From Camillea tinctor (lineage: Eukaryota > Ascomycota > Sordariomycetes > Xylariales > Xylariaceae): a stretch of DNA of 64,000 nt. How positions within the stretch are numbered: the stretch's first letter is position 1; every line of letters begins with the position of its first letter. The position numbers and the translations under genes were made by a program. The notes below the pieces were generated by a model. It ran no database searches and was not told the origin of the DNA. It saw nothing but the letters and a program-made list of their open reading frames with translations. Shown here piece after piece: positions 12,770 through 23,479 of this stretch. The stretch covers positions 372,001 to 436,000 of the forward strand of contig MU394069.1 of assembly GCA_022578605.1 (NCBI GenBank). The letters run 5' to 3'.

Positions 12770-15700
12770 ACTAGTTAAGCCAGCTTATCTCGGGTCCCGT
12801 TTTTTGGTTTTCGTCGTTAACCTGGTTCTAGTCAGTCATACGCTTATATGTATAGGGCTGCTTAACATAGGATGGGAGACCTTTTATATAATAGAAATCA
12901 CGCCACTACATCCACCAAATCGACTCACCTCAACTTTTCATATAGGGAATCTTCCCCAACGAAAAGTTTTTTTTCCTTTGGTTTGCTCAAGACGGATCCC
13001 GCCTCCCGGGACCGTCAATTATGGATTTTTGGATCTTCAAAAGCCAGGGTCTGGGTTTAGGTATGTGGATTCCGTCGCGTGCTTAAAAGCTGGGGGTCTA
13101 GTATAGTACTTAGCACCTTAGGTAAGGCAAGTATGTTATTCTTATAGCATTATAATATATATGTCACGATAACGAGGAATGCAGAAGAAAAGCAGCAGAG
13201 AATAAAAGAGGAGCCAGAATCGAGAGAGTCAGAGTCAAGGCAAGGCTCTTATTAATAAATGGTGCCCGTGATGATTATTAACCAAATAGCCGGACCCTTT
13301 CTCTTTGTAATTAACCTTGCGTACACTGCTACTGCAACCTGCGACCCTCTTCCCGCCCCCCGGCAGTGGCATTGGCAAATTCTCCTTCTTTCCTTTCCGC
13401 GAGAGGTGCCAAGAGATTTTATGGATAGTGGAGGTGTGAGTAGTTAAGGCCGAAGTAGCGAGGGGGGCGGTAGTGTGTTTTCCGGGGGGTGTTAGTTCTA
13501 AGTATGTAGTAGTGGAGGTCGTAATTGGGTAACAAAGCTGAACTAGCTCAGCTTCTATACACTGACATTTTACCTACATACCGATAATATTCGGCTCGGA
13601 GAGCTGGGGGGGAAGTACAGAAATATTGATTTGTGATGGTTTATGCAGAGTTTGGGGTATAGCTGTCTCCATAAATACTACATTATCCAGTATGGTGTAC
13701 CAATTGAAGCCTTTGGTGAGGTTACACTGAGACAGGGGAGGGGGCTTTGACGATGGCCGGCCTGTAAGTGAGTGGATAGAATTGATGGAGGATTAGAACG
13801 GCCACACGGGGATCTATTTCCGTTTATTTCTATGGTGGCAATCTAAAATCCAACTATAAAAAAAAGGAAATATTTTAAATCAACAGATTTCAACCCGATA
13901 ATTGCTTCGATTCAATACGATCCTAGAGTCTATCTTTTACTACTATTTGCCTTGTACAACAGCGGGGTTATACTCGCTATGCATCTCCATGAACATGTTC
14001 AAAGTTCCCTAGTACATGTAACACATACAATCAAGGAACTCGGACTCTTATAGAATTCCGTGCCATGGGGATCTACGCTAGCGTGGTTTAGGTGAGCAAC
14101 AGAAGATCGGCCCCGACTTTTGTGTCGGTGTGTTGCCCAGAAATTGATATCCCCGGCCCGTGGTTCTGGAGGGGGGTAAGACGGAGCCGACTTTTGTGCG
14201 CCCTTAACTCCGTGGTTGTGTTCACCTAATACCAATCAGGCCGGAAAGTGTTGAAACCATCCAGGGCACCATCGAACCATTCCCTGTAGCACGCTCTTCC
14301 CAGCTCGAGGGCCTGTGCCACGCCTGTGCGTGATGTGTAGGCAAGTGGGTGCGAGCCTTACCACTGTCAGCTGTTCTGTTGGTAGGGCTCATAAGAGCAG
14401 TTCTTCGGACAGAGAATCAGCCAACGTAATCCTTTCATTTGTTTGGCGAGCTGAAATGATAGGAGGTGCTTGTCTCTCTATACGCACTCTCCCTAGCTTC
14501 GGATGATCGGAGGGTCGGACGATGCAGCTCATCTCATTAATGAATGCAATAGATAGTTAATATACAATTTTTTAGCATTTCGATACAAGAAGTTCGCGTT
14601 AATTCCTATATCTGTGCCTCGAATCTACAACCAGCCTTCTCTTTTCTTCACTCATATGTGATATGTGACGATCATATTTATATAAATCTTTTAACTCGTC
14701 CAGCTTATTACATGGGCGACTCCCTGCACCCCATTACAGACTAACTAGATGGATGCGCAACGTGCCACTAGTCATGTACAAGTTCTGTCAAGTAAGGAAT
14801 AAGATAAAGGGTTCTGATATGGAATGATGTGGTGAGTGGATATTTGGTTGTTGTAAGAATGATGGTGAAGCCTAGGTCACTGGTGCTACATCGCTAACAT
14901 TTATAGCGCACCCCACCAGTTCCAGGCGGACTAGTATGTAGGTACTACATCTGCATGACCTAACGAGTCACGATAGATCAGATCGATTATGTGCATCGAT
15001 CGTTGTGAACCCTGCGGGGTTGAAGATCATATCATGGTCAGACAAAACTCTGTAAGTTTACAAAAACGTGGCAGCGTGGGCATGTATGGGGCTACCCGTG
15101 TCTAGGGAAGGCTGTAGAAGTCACTAGGTTAGGTAGGTAAGCAATGAGAAGAAAAGAAACATTGGAACTCAATTCAACTGTAATCGATATTACTATATTA
15201 CGGTATTAACCTAGAGTCAAAAACATAACACTCAACTTTCACTAATCACCAGTGTCACGGTTAACTGGTTCAGTGACAACTAGTTGAACCCAGTGCCATA
15301 GATCAGGAAACTTCCCAATGGCCGACTGGTTATCGGGCTACAAGTTACATGTGTTGCATCTCCTAGAACGTAACAGCCAGTTTGACAACATATTCTGACG
15401 ATAGTGTAAAGTTTTGAATATTCACAATATTGGTGAAATAATATCTTCATACTATTATATTTTATGGTTACACATCGCGCTGTTAGCATAATTGAGAACA
15501 TCACCGGATCTTAGATATAAGGGGTAAAGGGGTAAAGTGGAATAGTGAGAATCAAGTGTTTTATCAACAACACCAGATTGAGTATTGGTAATTGAAATAG
15601 TGTGACAATGGCAATTAAATTATAAATGCATCATACCTAGTAAATGTACAATTGCAATGGAAGGACATCAACTTCCGTGCATAGAATAAAGTTCGTTGTT

Positions 15701-16517
15701 GAATCACATGCAGTGCAGTATTGGCCTACTCAACTCTTCAAGGTTCAAAATCGGGACCAATCAAAGGCATCCGAATCCAACGACACACGATGTACTATGT
15801 ACCATGCACTCACGAATTGTAACTTTCTGGTTTTGAAGTTCGTAAGGCACCTAGATGGTTACAGATTAGGTACCTTCGTTGAATGATAGGTGAAGCTAGA
15901 CGAGATCTAATCTAATCAGTACATATTTTATGTACGCGTTTAGTATGAGTGTAGAAGTAGGTACTTACGTATTTTGTAACAAGGAAGGAGCGATGCTCGT
16001 TCTGAAGCAAATACACACTTGCTCTTGCTTTACATGCCTTGAAAAGAGATACCTGCTACTATGTAGACGAGCTCTGATTGGGTGCAATGGTCTTCCACAA
16101 CTACAGCGTGACCGTGACAAACGCCTATATTTCCCATAGGTACTTTACCAACCCCTCCATACTTCATACTCTTTCTCTTCCTCATACTCTTTCTCTTCTT
16201 CATACTCCGTCCGCACTTCCTACTACTTTCCCCCATACTTCATTCTTCCCCCGTACTTCATTCTTCCTTCGTCCTTCACTCTTCTTCCATACTTTCTTCT
16301 CTCTCCATATTCCAACCATAACCCACCCATCCTCTACACCCCAATTATATCCATTCGCCTACCCAGTTTACTACTTTCTATCAGGATCTTGACCTACCTA
16401 ACTCTCAACACCAACCCTTTTCTTCTCCATCATACTCCATATCCAAATCCAAGTCCCAAACCTATAGCTCAATCACGCATTTCCCTACATCTAGTCGTCG
16501 TTCCCTTCACCTTCGTC
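12770..16517. other. 3.7-kb gene-poor interval
   Basis: AT-rich upstream region shared by the divergent MFS and F-box/ankyrin genes. Scattered short open frames (for example 13259-13447, 13999-14235, 15644-15886) lack family resemblance. No tRNA or transposase signature was found. Confidence 0.5.
16140..16345 (+). promoter_or_regulatory. Polypyrimidine tract with imperfect CATACTTC-type repeats
   Basis: About 200 bases almost purely C/T with A, built from variants of CATACT-TTCTCTTC and CATACTTCATTCTTCC. It sits 170-380 bp before the F-box/ankyrin start codon. CT-rich tracts are common in filamentous-fungal core promoters. Confidence 0.5.
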
Positions 16518-18335
16518 ATGTCGTCTGGTGGGGTGGTTTCACCGGGTGTGCAAAAGAGCCAGTCTGGCTTCTCAAGCATCCCCGTTGAGACTCTTTTCCA
16601 CGTTGCGCGTTACTTAACTCGATCTGAGACACTTCAACTAGCCAAAGCATGCCGTGGCACTTACAGTTGCTTGCGTCGTATCATGTACGAGCGTGATGCT
16701 TCTGAGAACGACCAATATGCCCTCTGGTTTGCTTGTGTCCATGATCGGGCTGACATACTCCAGCAAATCATAGAGACCGAGGTATACGATCTCAACCGCT
16801 ACTTTGAGAAGGATTATCTCCTCAGCCCATCCTGTCCATATCCTGGTATCGGTAAACACCAAACTCCTTTGGTGATGGCTATCCGACTGGATAATCCTCA
16901 TATTGTCCAGACGCTCCTTCGAAACGGAGCTGACCCCAACATTCCGGATGAGGTCCCCCTTGAACTCCACGGAAAATCTTGGTTTCCCATTAACTGGGCC
17001 ACGGTAATTGCTAACGATTACCATTGGGCCAAGGTTGTCAAGATGCTCACCCAAGCAGGCGCCAACATCAATCAATCACCCGTTATCTCAAGCAACCAGC
17101 AACAACACCAACCGCAAAGCATTGAGGATTCCATATCAAGCGTATTAAAAATCACGAAAAAGTCTAAGGATTCTTTTGGATACGGAATCCGTCAATATCG
17201 TGACTTTGCTCCTATCTTCCAAGTGCTCAACTTTGCAGGTCCTAAACCAAGCAGACAACAATGCAAGAGACCAACAACCGCACCCGAATACAACGACGAC
17301 TTCACGAGAATCCTCTACCCACGGGTCCAGCGGCTGAAGCATCTTCTTGATCTTGGTGCAATCCCCGATCTTCGACAGCCAGGAATCTACCAAACACCGA
17401 TGTTCTACGTCTTAATCAAACTTCTTGCCTTTGAGCCTGAATTCTACTACCCCACCTACATGGCTAGTAGTGAAGAGAAACACGAGCAGTTCGTTATAGC
17501 GAGCAAAGCAACTGTTGCCATTATGAGACTGCTCAAAGGCGCCGGCGCCGATCCCAAGGAGCAATGTCCGTACCAGAATCAAGGCACAACGGAAGCTTTT
17601 TCTCCCCTCCACCTCGCGTGTATGATACATTCGAAACGCGACGGCGGAAGATTGGTTATTGATTGGCTGATGAGGAATGGTGCCGATATTGATGCGACGA
17701 CGACCACTGGTCGTACACCACTAGCTTTGCTCTGCCACATGCCTCCTGATAACCTGGACTGTATCAAGTACTTCGTACAGATGGGAGCAGATGTGAATCA
17801 TCAGGACGTGAAAGGTGCAACCCCACTGCACCTAGCATGGACGCGTCAAGGGATTTGGGATCCTCAGAAAGATGTGGTCAAGCTACTGCTCAACCTGGGC
17901 GCCAATCCTTCGATCCGGAACAAAGCTGGTCAAACACCACTTTTCTATTATATGAGAAATCCACCTGATAAGATCAGCATTCTCGCCAAGGTTATAGAGA
18001 AAGGCGCAAGTCCCAAGGATCAAGATGAGAACGGCCGCACGCCACTTCATGAGCTGTGCGCCGTGAGTTACATCACGTCGGAACACCGCATCAAGATCAT
18101 TAAGCTTCTGCTCCGAAACGGTGCAGACATTTCTGCTAAGGATAACACAGACAATGCTGCTCTTGACTATGTCAAGGAGCCTAACCGAGATCCTGACTCG
18201 GTTCGTTTTTTGGAGGAGGCTACGGCCAGACCACAGAAGTGGAACAGAGCTAACGGTAACAAAGCTTCTCGTCGAGGAAAGAAGCGACAGCAGGGAAGAG
18301 GAGCACCAAAGGCGAATACCGAATCTACTCACTAG
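16518..18335 (+). CDS. F-box and ankyrin-repeat protein
   Basis: Single-exon gene, 605 aa from the ATG at 16518, the only in-frame ATG near the 5' end. Residues about 15-55 (FSSIPVETLFHVARYLTRSE, then LAKACRGTYSCLRR) form an F-box, which would bind Skp1 in an SCF ubiquitin ligase. Ankyrin repeats begin about residue 115 (TPLVMAIRLDNPHIVQTLLR) and, after a long insert (about 200-385), resume as at least five repeats (FSPLHLACM, GRTPLALLC, GATPLHLAW, GQTPLFYYM, GRTPLHELC) to about residue 565. The tail is basic (SRRGKKRQQGRG). Such proteins are numerous and variable in ascomycetes; the target substrate is unknown. No frame breaks are seen. Confidence 0.85.
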   Translation: MSSGGVVSPGVQKSQSGFSSIPVETLFHVARYLTRSETLQLAKACRGTYSCLRRIMYERDASENDQYALWFACVHDRADILQQIIETEVYDLNRYFEKDYLLSPSCPYPGIGKHQTPLVMAIRLDNPHIVQTLLRNGADPNIPDEVPLELHGKSWFPINWATVIANDYHWAKVVKMLTQAGANINQSPVISSNQQQHQPQSIEDSISSVLKITKKSKDSFGYGIRQYRDFAPIFQVLNFAGPKPSRQQCKRPTTAPEYNDDFTRILYPRVQRLKHLLDLGAIPDLRQPGIYQTPMFYVLIKLLAFEPEFYYPTYMASSEEKHEQFVIASKATVAIMRLLKGAGADPKEQCPYQNQGTTEAFSPLHLACMIHSKRDGGRLVIDWLMRNGADIDATTTTGRTPLALLCHMPPDNLDCIKYFVQMGADVNHQDVKGATPLHLAWTRQGIWDPQKDVVKLLLNLGANPSIRNKAGQTPLFYYMRNPPDKISILAKVIEKGASPKDQDENGRTPLHELCAVSYITSEHRIKIIKLLLRNGADISAKDNTDNAALDYVKEPNRDPDSVRFLEEATARPQKWNRANGNKASRRGKKRQQGRGAPKANTESTH

Positions 18336-19368
18336 TTCGGGCTACAGCGTGTTTATTGGACTATACCAGCGAAATTCACTTCAGCGGGGGGCACAGTGCA
18401 TAAGGCATTTTGCTGAGGACGAGATAGAGGTTCAGGATTGAAAGCTGTCTTGGCCGGATCCGATGGATTGATATATCACATAGATGGAATGATTGGCTAC
18501 AGGCCGTATAAGGGGAAGTTGGTAATTTATTAGTGCGCAATATGCTTCAGGACTGTTAAGACCTTTGCAGAAATCCGGCAGGTACAAGAGAGAGTGGACA
18601 GAGGTTATTAGATAGCGCACATTTACAGAGAATACCAACCCCCTTTTTTACGATATTTCTCTTGGACGTTCTTTTCCTTTTTTTTTAATATTTCCCTTTC
18701 CTACCGTGTGAACGCGTCGTGATAAGTACCCAAGTACCTAGGTTTTACAACACAATAGACGAGGAGAACATCATGGGTGAACTACCTAGATAGATGGCAC
18801 CCCTAGGAAGTCACGACTGTATGTGCTGGCACCGCATTGGCTGCACCCTGTCGCGGGAACTTACATATACCGCTTTGGGCGACACGCGAGCTTTCATTGG
18901 TGGATGCTCAAAGCTTGTCTTGCACCTACCCGCTACCTACTAAATACCTAGTGGGTAGTGCACTTGTTCCCAGATACCTAGCCCCTTGGCTCTTAGGTAA
19001 TCCAACGGTGCCCCTCCCTGACCAACCTATTCCCCAGGGCTGTCCCCTGCAGGTATTGGAAGTGAAGCTACCTACCTAATTTGTGGCTAACTTAGGTACC
19101 TAGGTACCCTGAGGCGCACCCAAATCCCCCCCCACACGGCACCGTGGCGCAATCTGCTACCCCACACGCGATAACGACGCGCTGCAAGTGGGATAACGAA
19201 ATCTCTCTCTCTTTTCTTTTTCTATTCCTCTCCTAGTGCGAACAAGTACCCATCTACCTCCCTACCCCCACCAACTCAACCATACCTCACCTTTCCACCC
19301 TCCGCCCTATCTACCTACCCCCCTTCTATTCCGACTACCAACCTCCCACCCCGCGATACCCTGACAAA
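18336..19368. other. Intergenic, with CT-rich promoter of the next gene
   Basis: Contains TACCTAGG-type motifs at about 18735 and an exact TACCTAGGTA at 19097-19106. The last 170 bases before 19369 are strongly C/T-rich, a plausible core promoter for the small membrane-protein gene. Confidence 0.5.
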
Positions 19369-19674
19369 ATGGGGTCCCGATCGCGACCCCCCGCCAGGCA
19401 ATGGCAACCTAAACCTGCCCCTCCTCAATCCCCTACTGCCTCTACCACTCTCCCCTCGACTCAACAATCGCAGCAGCCGCCCAGGAGAATCCCCGTCGAC
19501 ACCTCGAGCGCGGCGTACAAGGCCACCGCGAGGAAATACACGCGCCTCATGATCGCGGTCCCCGTCCTGCTCGTCACGTCGTGGGTGCTGTTCGACCGGC
19601 TGGCGCTGGGGAACCAGGCGAAGAGCTGGACGCCGGGGCCTGCGGTAGAGGAGAAGAGGAGGGCCGGGGAGTAG
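19369..19674 (+). CDS. Small single-span membrane protein, 101 aa
   Basis: Starts MGSRSRPPARQWQPKP with a Pro/Gln/Ser-rich N-terminal half (1-48). It continues through AAYKATARKYTRLMIA into one hydrophobic segment (about 63-78, IAVPVLLVTSWVLF) and a short polar tail. A CT-rich promoter precedes it. The positively charged stretch just before the span would favour an N-in orientation or organelle-membrane insertion. I recognise the general style of conserved small fungal membrane proteins, but cannot name a function. No intron is needed. Confidence 0.65.
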   Translation: MGSRSRPPARQWQPKPAPPQSPTASTTLPSTQQSQQPPRRIPVDTSSAAYKATARKYTRLMIAVPVLLVTSWVLFDRLALGNQAKSWTPGPAVEEKRRAGE

Positions 19675-20211
19675 AGCCTGGTAGATGCTTGGTAGGGAAA
19701 GACATAAAAGGTTGGACGATGGTGGAATGGGGATGTACCGCGGGATTGGGGGATAGGGGAATAAGGGGGGGAAGGGGTACGCGCGAGGAAGGGGGTTTGG
19801 GTGTAAGTGCTGCCTCTGGGCGGTTGGTGCTTCGGGCTGACTGGTGAGGTTATAGGAATACTTGAATGCGATACCTAGTGCCGGATCTTTACGGTATCTA
19901 GTCGGGGAGGGGAAGGGGAGGGGGGGACCCGTGCCACAGACGCTCTAGGTAGTTATTACCTTGGACAGTCTAGTTATAGACACGCGCTCCGATCGCGTTG
20001 TGTTATAGCCCCGGGGGCACCTCATCGGAGAGCAGCAGATACGATATACGCGCCCTTACACGAGCACAGGGCCATCCTTGTACATACAATCACCATGCAT
20101 CATATCACCATATACAGGCCCGTGTCAACTCCAAAATAATTCCTTATTCCCACCATCCCCCCTAACCTACTAATCTCCCTCCCTCCCCCTTATCTCCTCC
20201 CCCCCCCCCTA
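19675..20211. other. Intergenic, convergent
   Basis: G-rich and then C-rich homopolymeric patches (19760-19925, 20155-20213) lie between the two small membrane-protein genes. No gene is seen. Confidence 0.5.
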
Positions 20212-20481
20212 TCACAACCCCATAGAATGCAACCCGATCCCCCCCCTATCCGTCATCATCTGGTTCTCCCGCCTCCTTCTCCGCCTATCTCCCCTCCCCC
20301 GCGTCGCGTCCGGATAGCGCCGCTGCACCCCGCACCAGAACAGCAGGCCCACCATCAGCAGCACGAGCACCACGCCCACCGCGATCCCGACGATGGCCCC
20401 CGTGCTGAGCGTCGTGGCGGGGTCGGGCTGCGGGGCTTGGCGCTTGGGGAGGGGGGTTAGGTAGGTTGGGAGAGTGGGCAT
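20212..20481 (-). CDS. Small single-pass membrane protein with basic cytosolic tail, 89 aa
   Basis: MPTLPTYLTPLPKRQAPQ is followed by a Gly/Val/Leu-rich transmembrane segment (about 28-50, TGAIVGIAVGVVLVLLMVGL), then a cluster of Arg residues (DRRRRRR) and a short tail. The glycine-zipper-like span with juxtamembrane arginines is the layout of many fungal type I membrane proteins or shed-ectodomain sensors, but the ectodomain here is only about 25 residues. It could be the last exon of a larger gene. The next minus-strand gene upstream codes a similar small protein. Confidence 0.45.
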   Translation of the reverse strand: MPTLPTYLTPLPKRQAPQPDPATTLSTGAIVGIAVGVVLVLLMVGLLFWCGVQRRYPDATRGRGDRRRRRRENQMMTDRGGIGLHSMGL

Positions 20482-21122
20482 GTTGTGTGTTGGTGTTGGT
20501 GTGCTGGAGAGTGGAAAGTGTGGCAGGTGTGGAACTGGGAAGAGGAGGAAGGGAGTGAAGGATGGTCGGTCTATACTCTTTATGGTGTGAAATGAGGCGG
20601 CCCTGAGAGATTTCTCTTCAGGTTACTCATCGTGGGAAGGTGGCGTGAGTTGCGTTGTGCTGTTATGTCACGGAGACATTATAATCATTCCTAGGGGTAT
20701 GACATATCTAGTTTGATGGCCCAGTTCTATATTAAAGTAGGCATGTTTGACTTTTAAGTAACTTATGTTTGATACGTAGATAAACTATCTAGTACAGGAA
20801 TTCTGATCAAATTACTGCTAACACTCGGAAAGGGTTTACTAGTTCAAGAGACTTGCAAGCTTTAATAAAGTCAAAGTTGGTCTAAATTATGGTATAATTC
20901 ACTAGGAAATTGTAATTCATGTATAGCTGGTTGGGAGTCATGGGAAGTTTGAAGTCTTGGTCATAGCCAGAGGAGTCAAGTGGAATTTGTTCACCATGAT
21001 TATCAACAAGCTGTGTCCAACAATCTATAATTCTATTACGAAGAAGGAGGAATCTATAACCTACGCCTATTTCTCCATATCTACTTCTATATGTATGGGC
21101 CCAACTTTCTCGCGTCTCCGCA
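20482..21122. other. Intergenic
   Basis: AT-rich spacer between two minus-strand small membrane-protein genes. No gene, repeat or RNA was recognised. Confidence 0.5.
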
Positions 21123-21356
21123 TCAATGTGCGGCGCGTCTCGTTATCCAATACAAGAGTATAACACCTGCGCCGACAAAGACCATGATTCCTGCAATGGA
21201 ACCAGCGATGACAGCGGCATTTCCACTCTTGTCACCCCTCGACTGTGACTCGTCTCGCTTCACGGATGCATCGGTGCCGTCCAGAAGTAGGATTGGAGAG
21301 CCTAACGCTAGGTTGGTGAATACGATGAAGAGTAGAGTTAGGTAGGAGGAGTACAT
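21123..21356 (-). CDS. Small secretory/membrane protein, 77 aa
   Basis: From the ATG at 21356, MYSSYLTLLFIVFTNLALGS is a convincing signal peptide. It is followed by a short polar ectodomain (LDGTDASVKRDESQSRGDKS), a glycine-rich transmembrane span (about 47-70, IAGSIAGIMVFVGAGVILLY) and a four-to-five-residue basic end (ITRRAAH). This is a minimal type I topology with about a 25-residue lumenal part. Function unknown. The span design (GSIAGIMVFVGAG) resembles that of the neighbour at 20212-20481, but I see no clear homology outside it. Confidence 0.5.
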   Translation of the reverse strand: MYSSYLTLLFIVFTNLALGSPILLLDGTDASVKRDESQSRGDKSGNAAVIAGSIAGIMVFVGAGVILLYWITRRAAH

Positions 21357-22372
21357 CTTTGAATATTGGATGGTAAGGTAATGTATTGATCTTCGAATTT
21401 GCGTAGTGTCTTTATAGTGAGAGTTTGGATCTAATGTGGTCAATATCGACCGTGAATTATGAGACTTTATATACGTTGCTCGGCCCCGAGACTAGTGTCG
21501 TGTGAATGCCCAAATCGCATTGTCTCTTTGTAATGATAATGTAATTGTCCAAGCTACGTCTCTTGTCTTTTCTGCTTCAAAGGAACGATACAATGCGAAT
21601 ATCCTGGGAGGCTCAAAGAAAAAAAATGAGTACTAACCTAGCGTCATTACGACACCTGTACTGAGTCCTACCGGAGTCGCTCATTTGGCTGAGTTCTAAG
21701 TAGGCCACGTACTAGATTCCCTAGACGTTAAGTATAACAATGATTTGTGGTTAGTTCGGGATATCTTTAAGATAGGCTTGTTAAGGGGAGTTTAGTGTAT
21801 TCCTGCGATAAATTCTATAATAACTGAAGCTCCTTGATTGACAGTTAAAAAAAAAGAGAAACTAAAGTGAATAGAATTTTAAGTTTTATATCTATATTTA
21901 AAAAAGATGCTGGTGTTGGTTAGTATGGGAGATCATATTCATTTAACTCCTTTTTATGTCGCGCGATAACTACATTGTTAGCACGAGCTGACTGCATGTT
22001 TAATTCCTATCTACGACGTATCTAGTGTTTTCCTCACCCAAGTTGGCAAGGTTGTAACAGTCCCATACAAAGAAAACGCTCATGATGGTACGTGTGGAAC
22101 AAACGCGTTGCTGGTTTCTATCGAAGCTATATAATATTTATGGTGTAGTATTGATGTTATACTAGCGTACGAGAGATACTATCATATGAGGGATACTATC
22201 AAATAACCTCATGACTAGATCCGTTGATATATCAATCAAAAAATTTGAGAGAGAACCCCTAGTTTCTAAAATCACGCTCATAGTCTCAACTGGAAAGGGG
22301 TAGGAATCAAAATAAAAGGTGGCAAGTCTTTATGAGCCCTTATTGCTGTTAATTCCTGTACTGACTACTCTG
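21357..22372. other. Intergenic
   Basis: AT-rich spacer of about 1 kb with A/T homopolymers (21626, 21846, 21900). No gene is seen. Confidence 0.5.
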
Positions 22373-23479
22373 CTATTCAAACCTCTTTAAAGAAGTTCCC
22401 AGCTTAAGCAGTCTCTTCGCATTCCCGTAGGCGAACATGTCCAGGTCCTCCTGGGACAACGACCCCTTCTCGGCCAGCTCCTGGAGGAACTTCCAGCCTT
22501 GGTTGCTCTTGCAAAAAGGAGTATCGACGCTATATAATACGTGATCGTTCTGCGTCACTTTTAGAAGCATCTCGAGAGCTCTAACACTGAATATGCCACT
22601 CGATGTGACCCATATGTTCCTTTCCCAGACCTCGGAAAACTTTCCAAGACCGTTAACGGTGGTTAGTCTTACCGAATCCAACCTATCAATCATCATAGGA
22701 ATGCCCTCGCCCATATGACCGATGATAATTTTGAGCTTGGGGTAGCGTTTGAAAAGACCAGCCACAAAGAGTTTTATGATACTACAAGATACCAAAGTTA
22801 AGCGACAATGTCTCTACAATATACCATAGTAAAGCTATACGACATGTGTCTGATGATAAAGGGGTCGATGGCATAAGTAACCTGATACTTACTGTAGCCC
22901 AACGTTCTCGTGCCAGCCCCAAAGTGCAGTTCCGAGACCCATTGCAACATTTGAGGAGTAGTTTCCCTCAAACCTTGCCTTCATCTCCGCAGCCGATGGC
23001 GGTGCAGGGTGGATGTAGATCGGCACGTCGAGTCGTTCAGCTGCTTCGAACACAATCCAAAAGCGTTCATTGTCGTAGTGGGTCATATCCTGTAAGTGAT
23101 TATCGATCATAGCCCCAACGAAGCCGAGCTCTCTCACCGCACGTTCTAGCTCTACTGCTGCTAGTTCGGGATACGCCATAGGCAAGGCGGCGAAGCCCCC
23201 GAGACGATCAGGGTGCTTCTTGATAGCTTCGGCCATCTCATTATTCGCCTTTCGGTAGGCTTCGATATCGTCACTGACGATTCCGGGAAGATGGGATATA
23301 ACCTGGTATGATACGTGGCCCTCGTCCATCTCCGCGACACGCTTGAGGGAGTGTTCTTTCAGACCATCTCGGGCTTCGGGAAAATTATCCCAAGTATGTT
23401 CATATAAAAGACAATAATCCCCGAGGGATGGAAACGCAGTATGTTCTTCTAGAGTGATCGAGCACGATGGTGGAATCAT
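22373..23479 (-). CDS. Amidohydrolase-2 family (ACMSD/gamma-resorcylate decarboxylase-like) enzyme
   Basis: Exons 23479-22893 and 22781-22373 join across a 111-nt intron to 331 aa. This is a TIM-barrel metal-dependent enzyme of the amidohydrolase-related group that includes aminocarboxymuconate-semialdehyde and 2,6-dihydroxybenzoate decarboxylases. Visible landmarks are ITLEEHTAF at the N terminus (metal site of the first strand, with Glu in place of the first His of HxH), IHPAPPS with the mid-barrel His, IIGHMGEGIP with the next His, and YSVDTPF near the C terminus with the catalytic Asp (FSVDYPF in relatives). It likely decarboxylates or hydrolyses a phenolic acid. No partner catabolic gene is adjacent, so the substrate is open. 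Confidence 0.88.
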
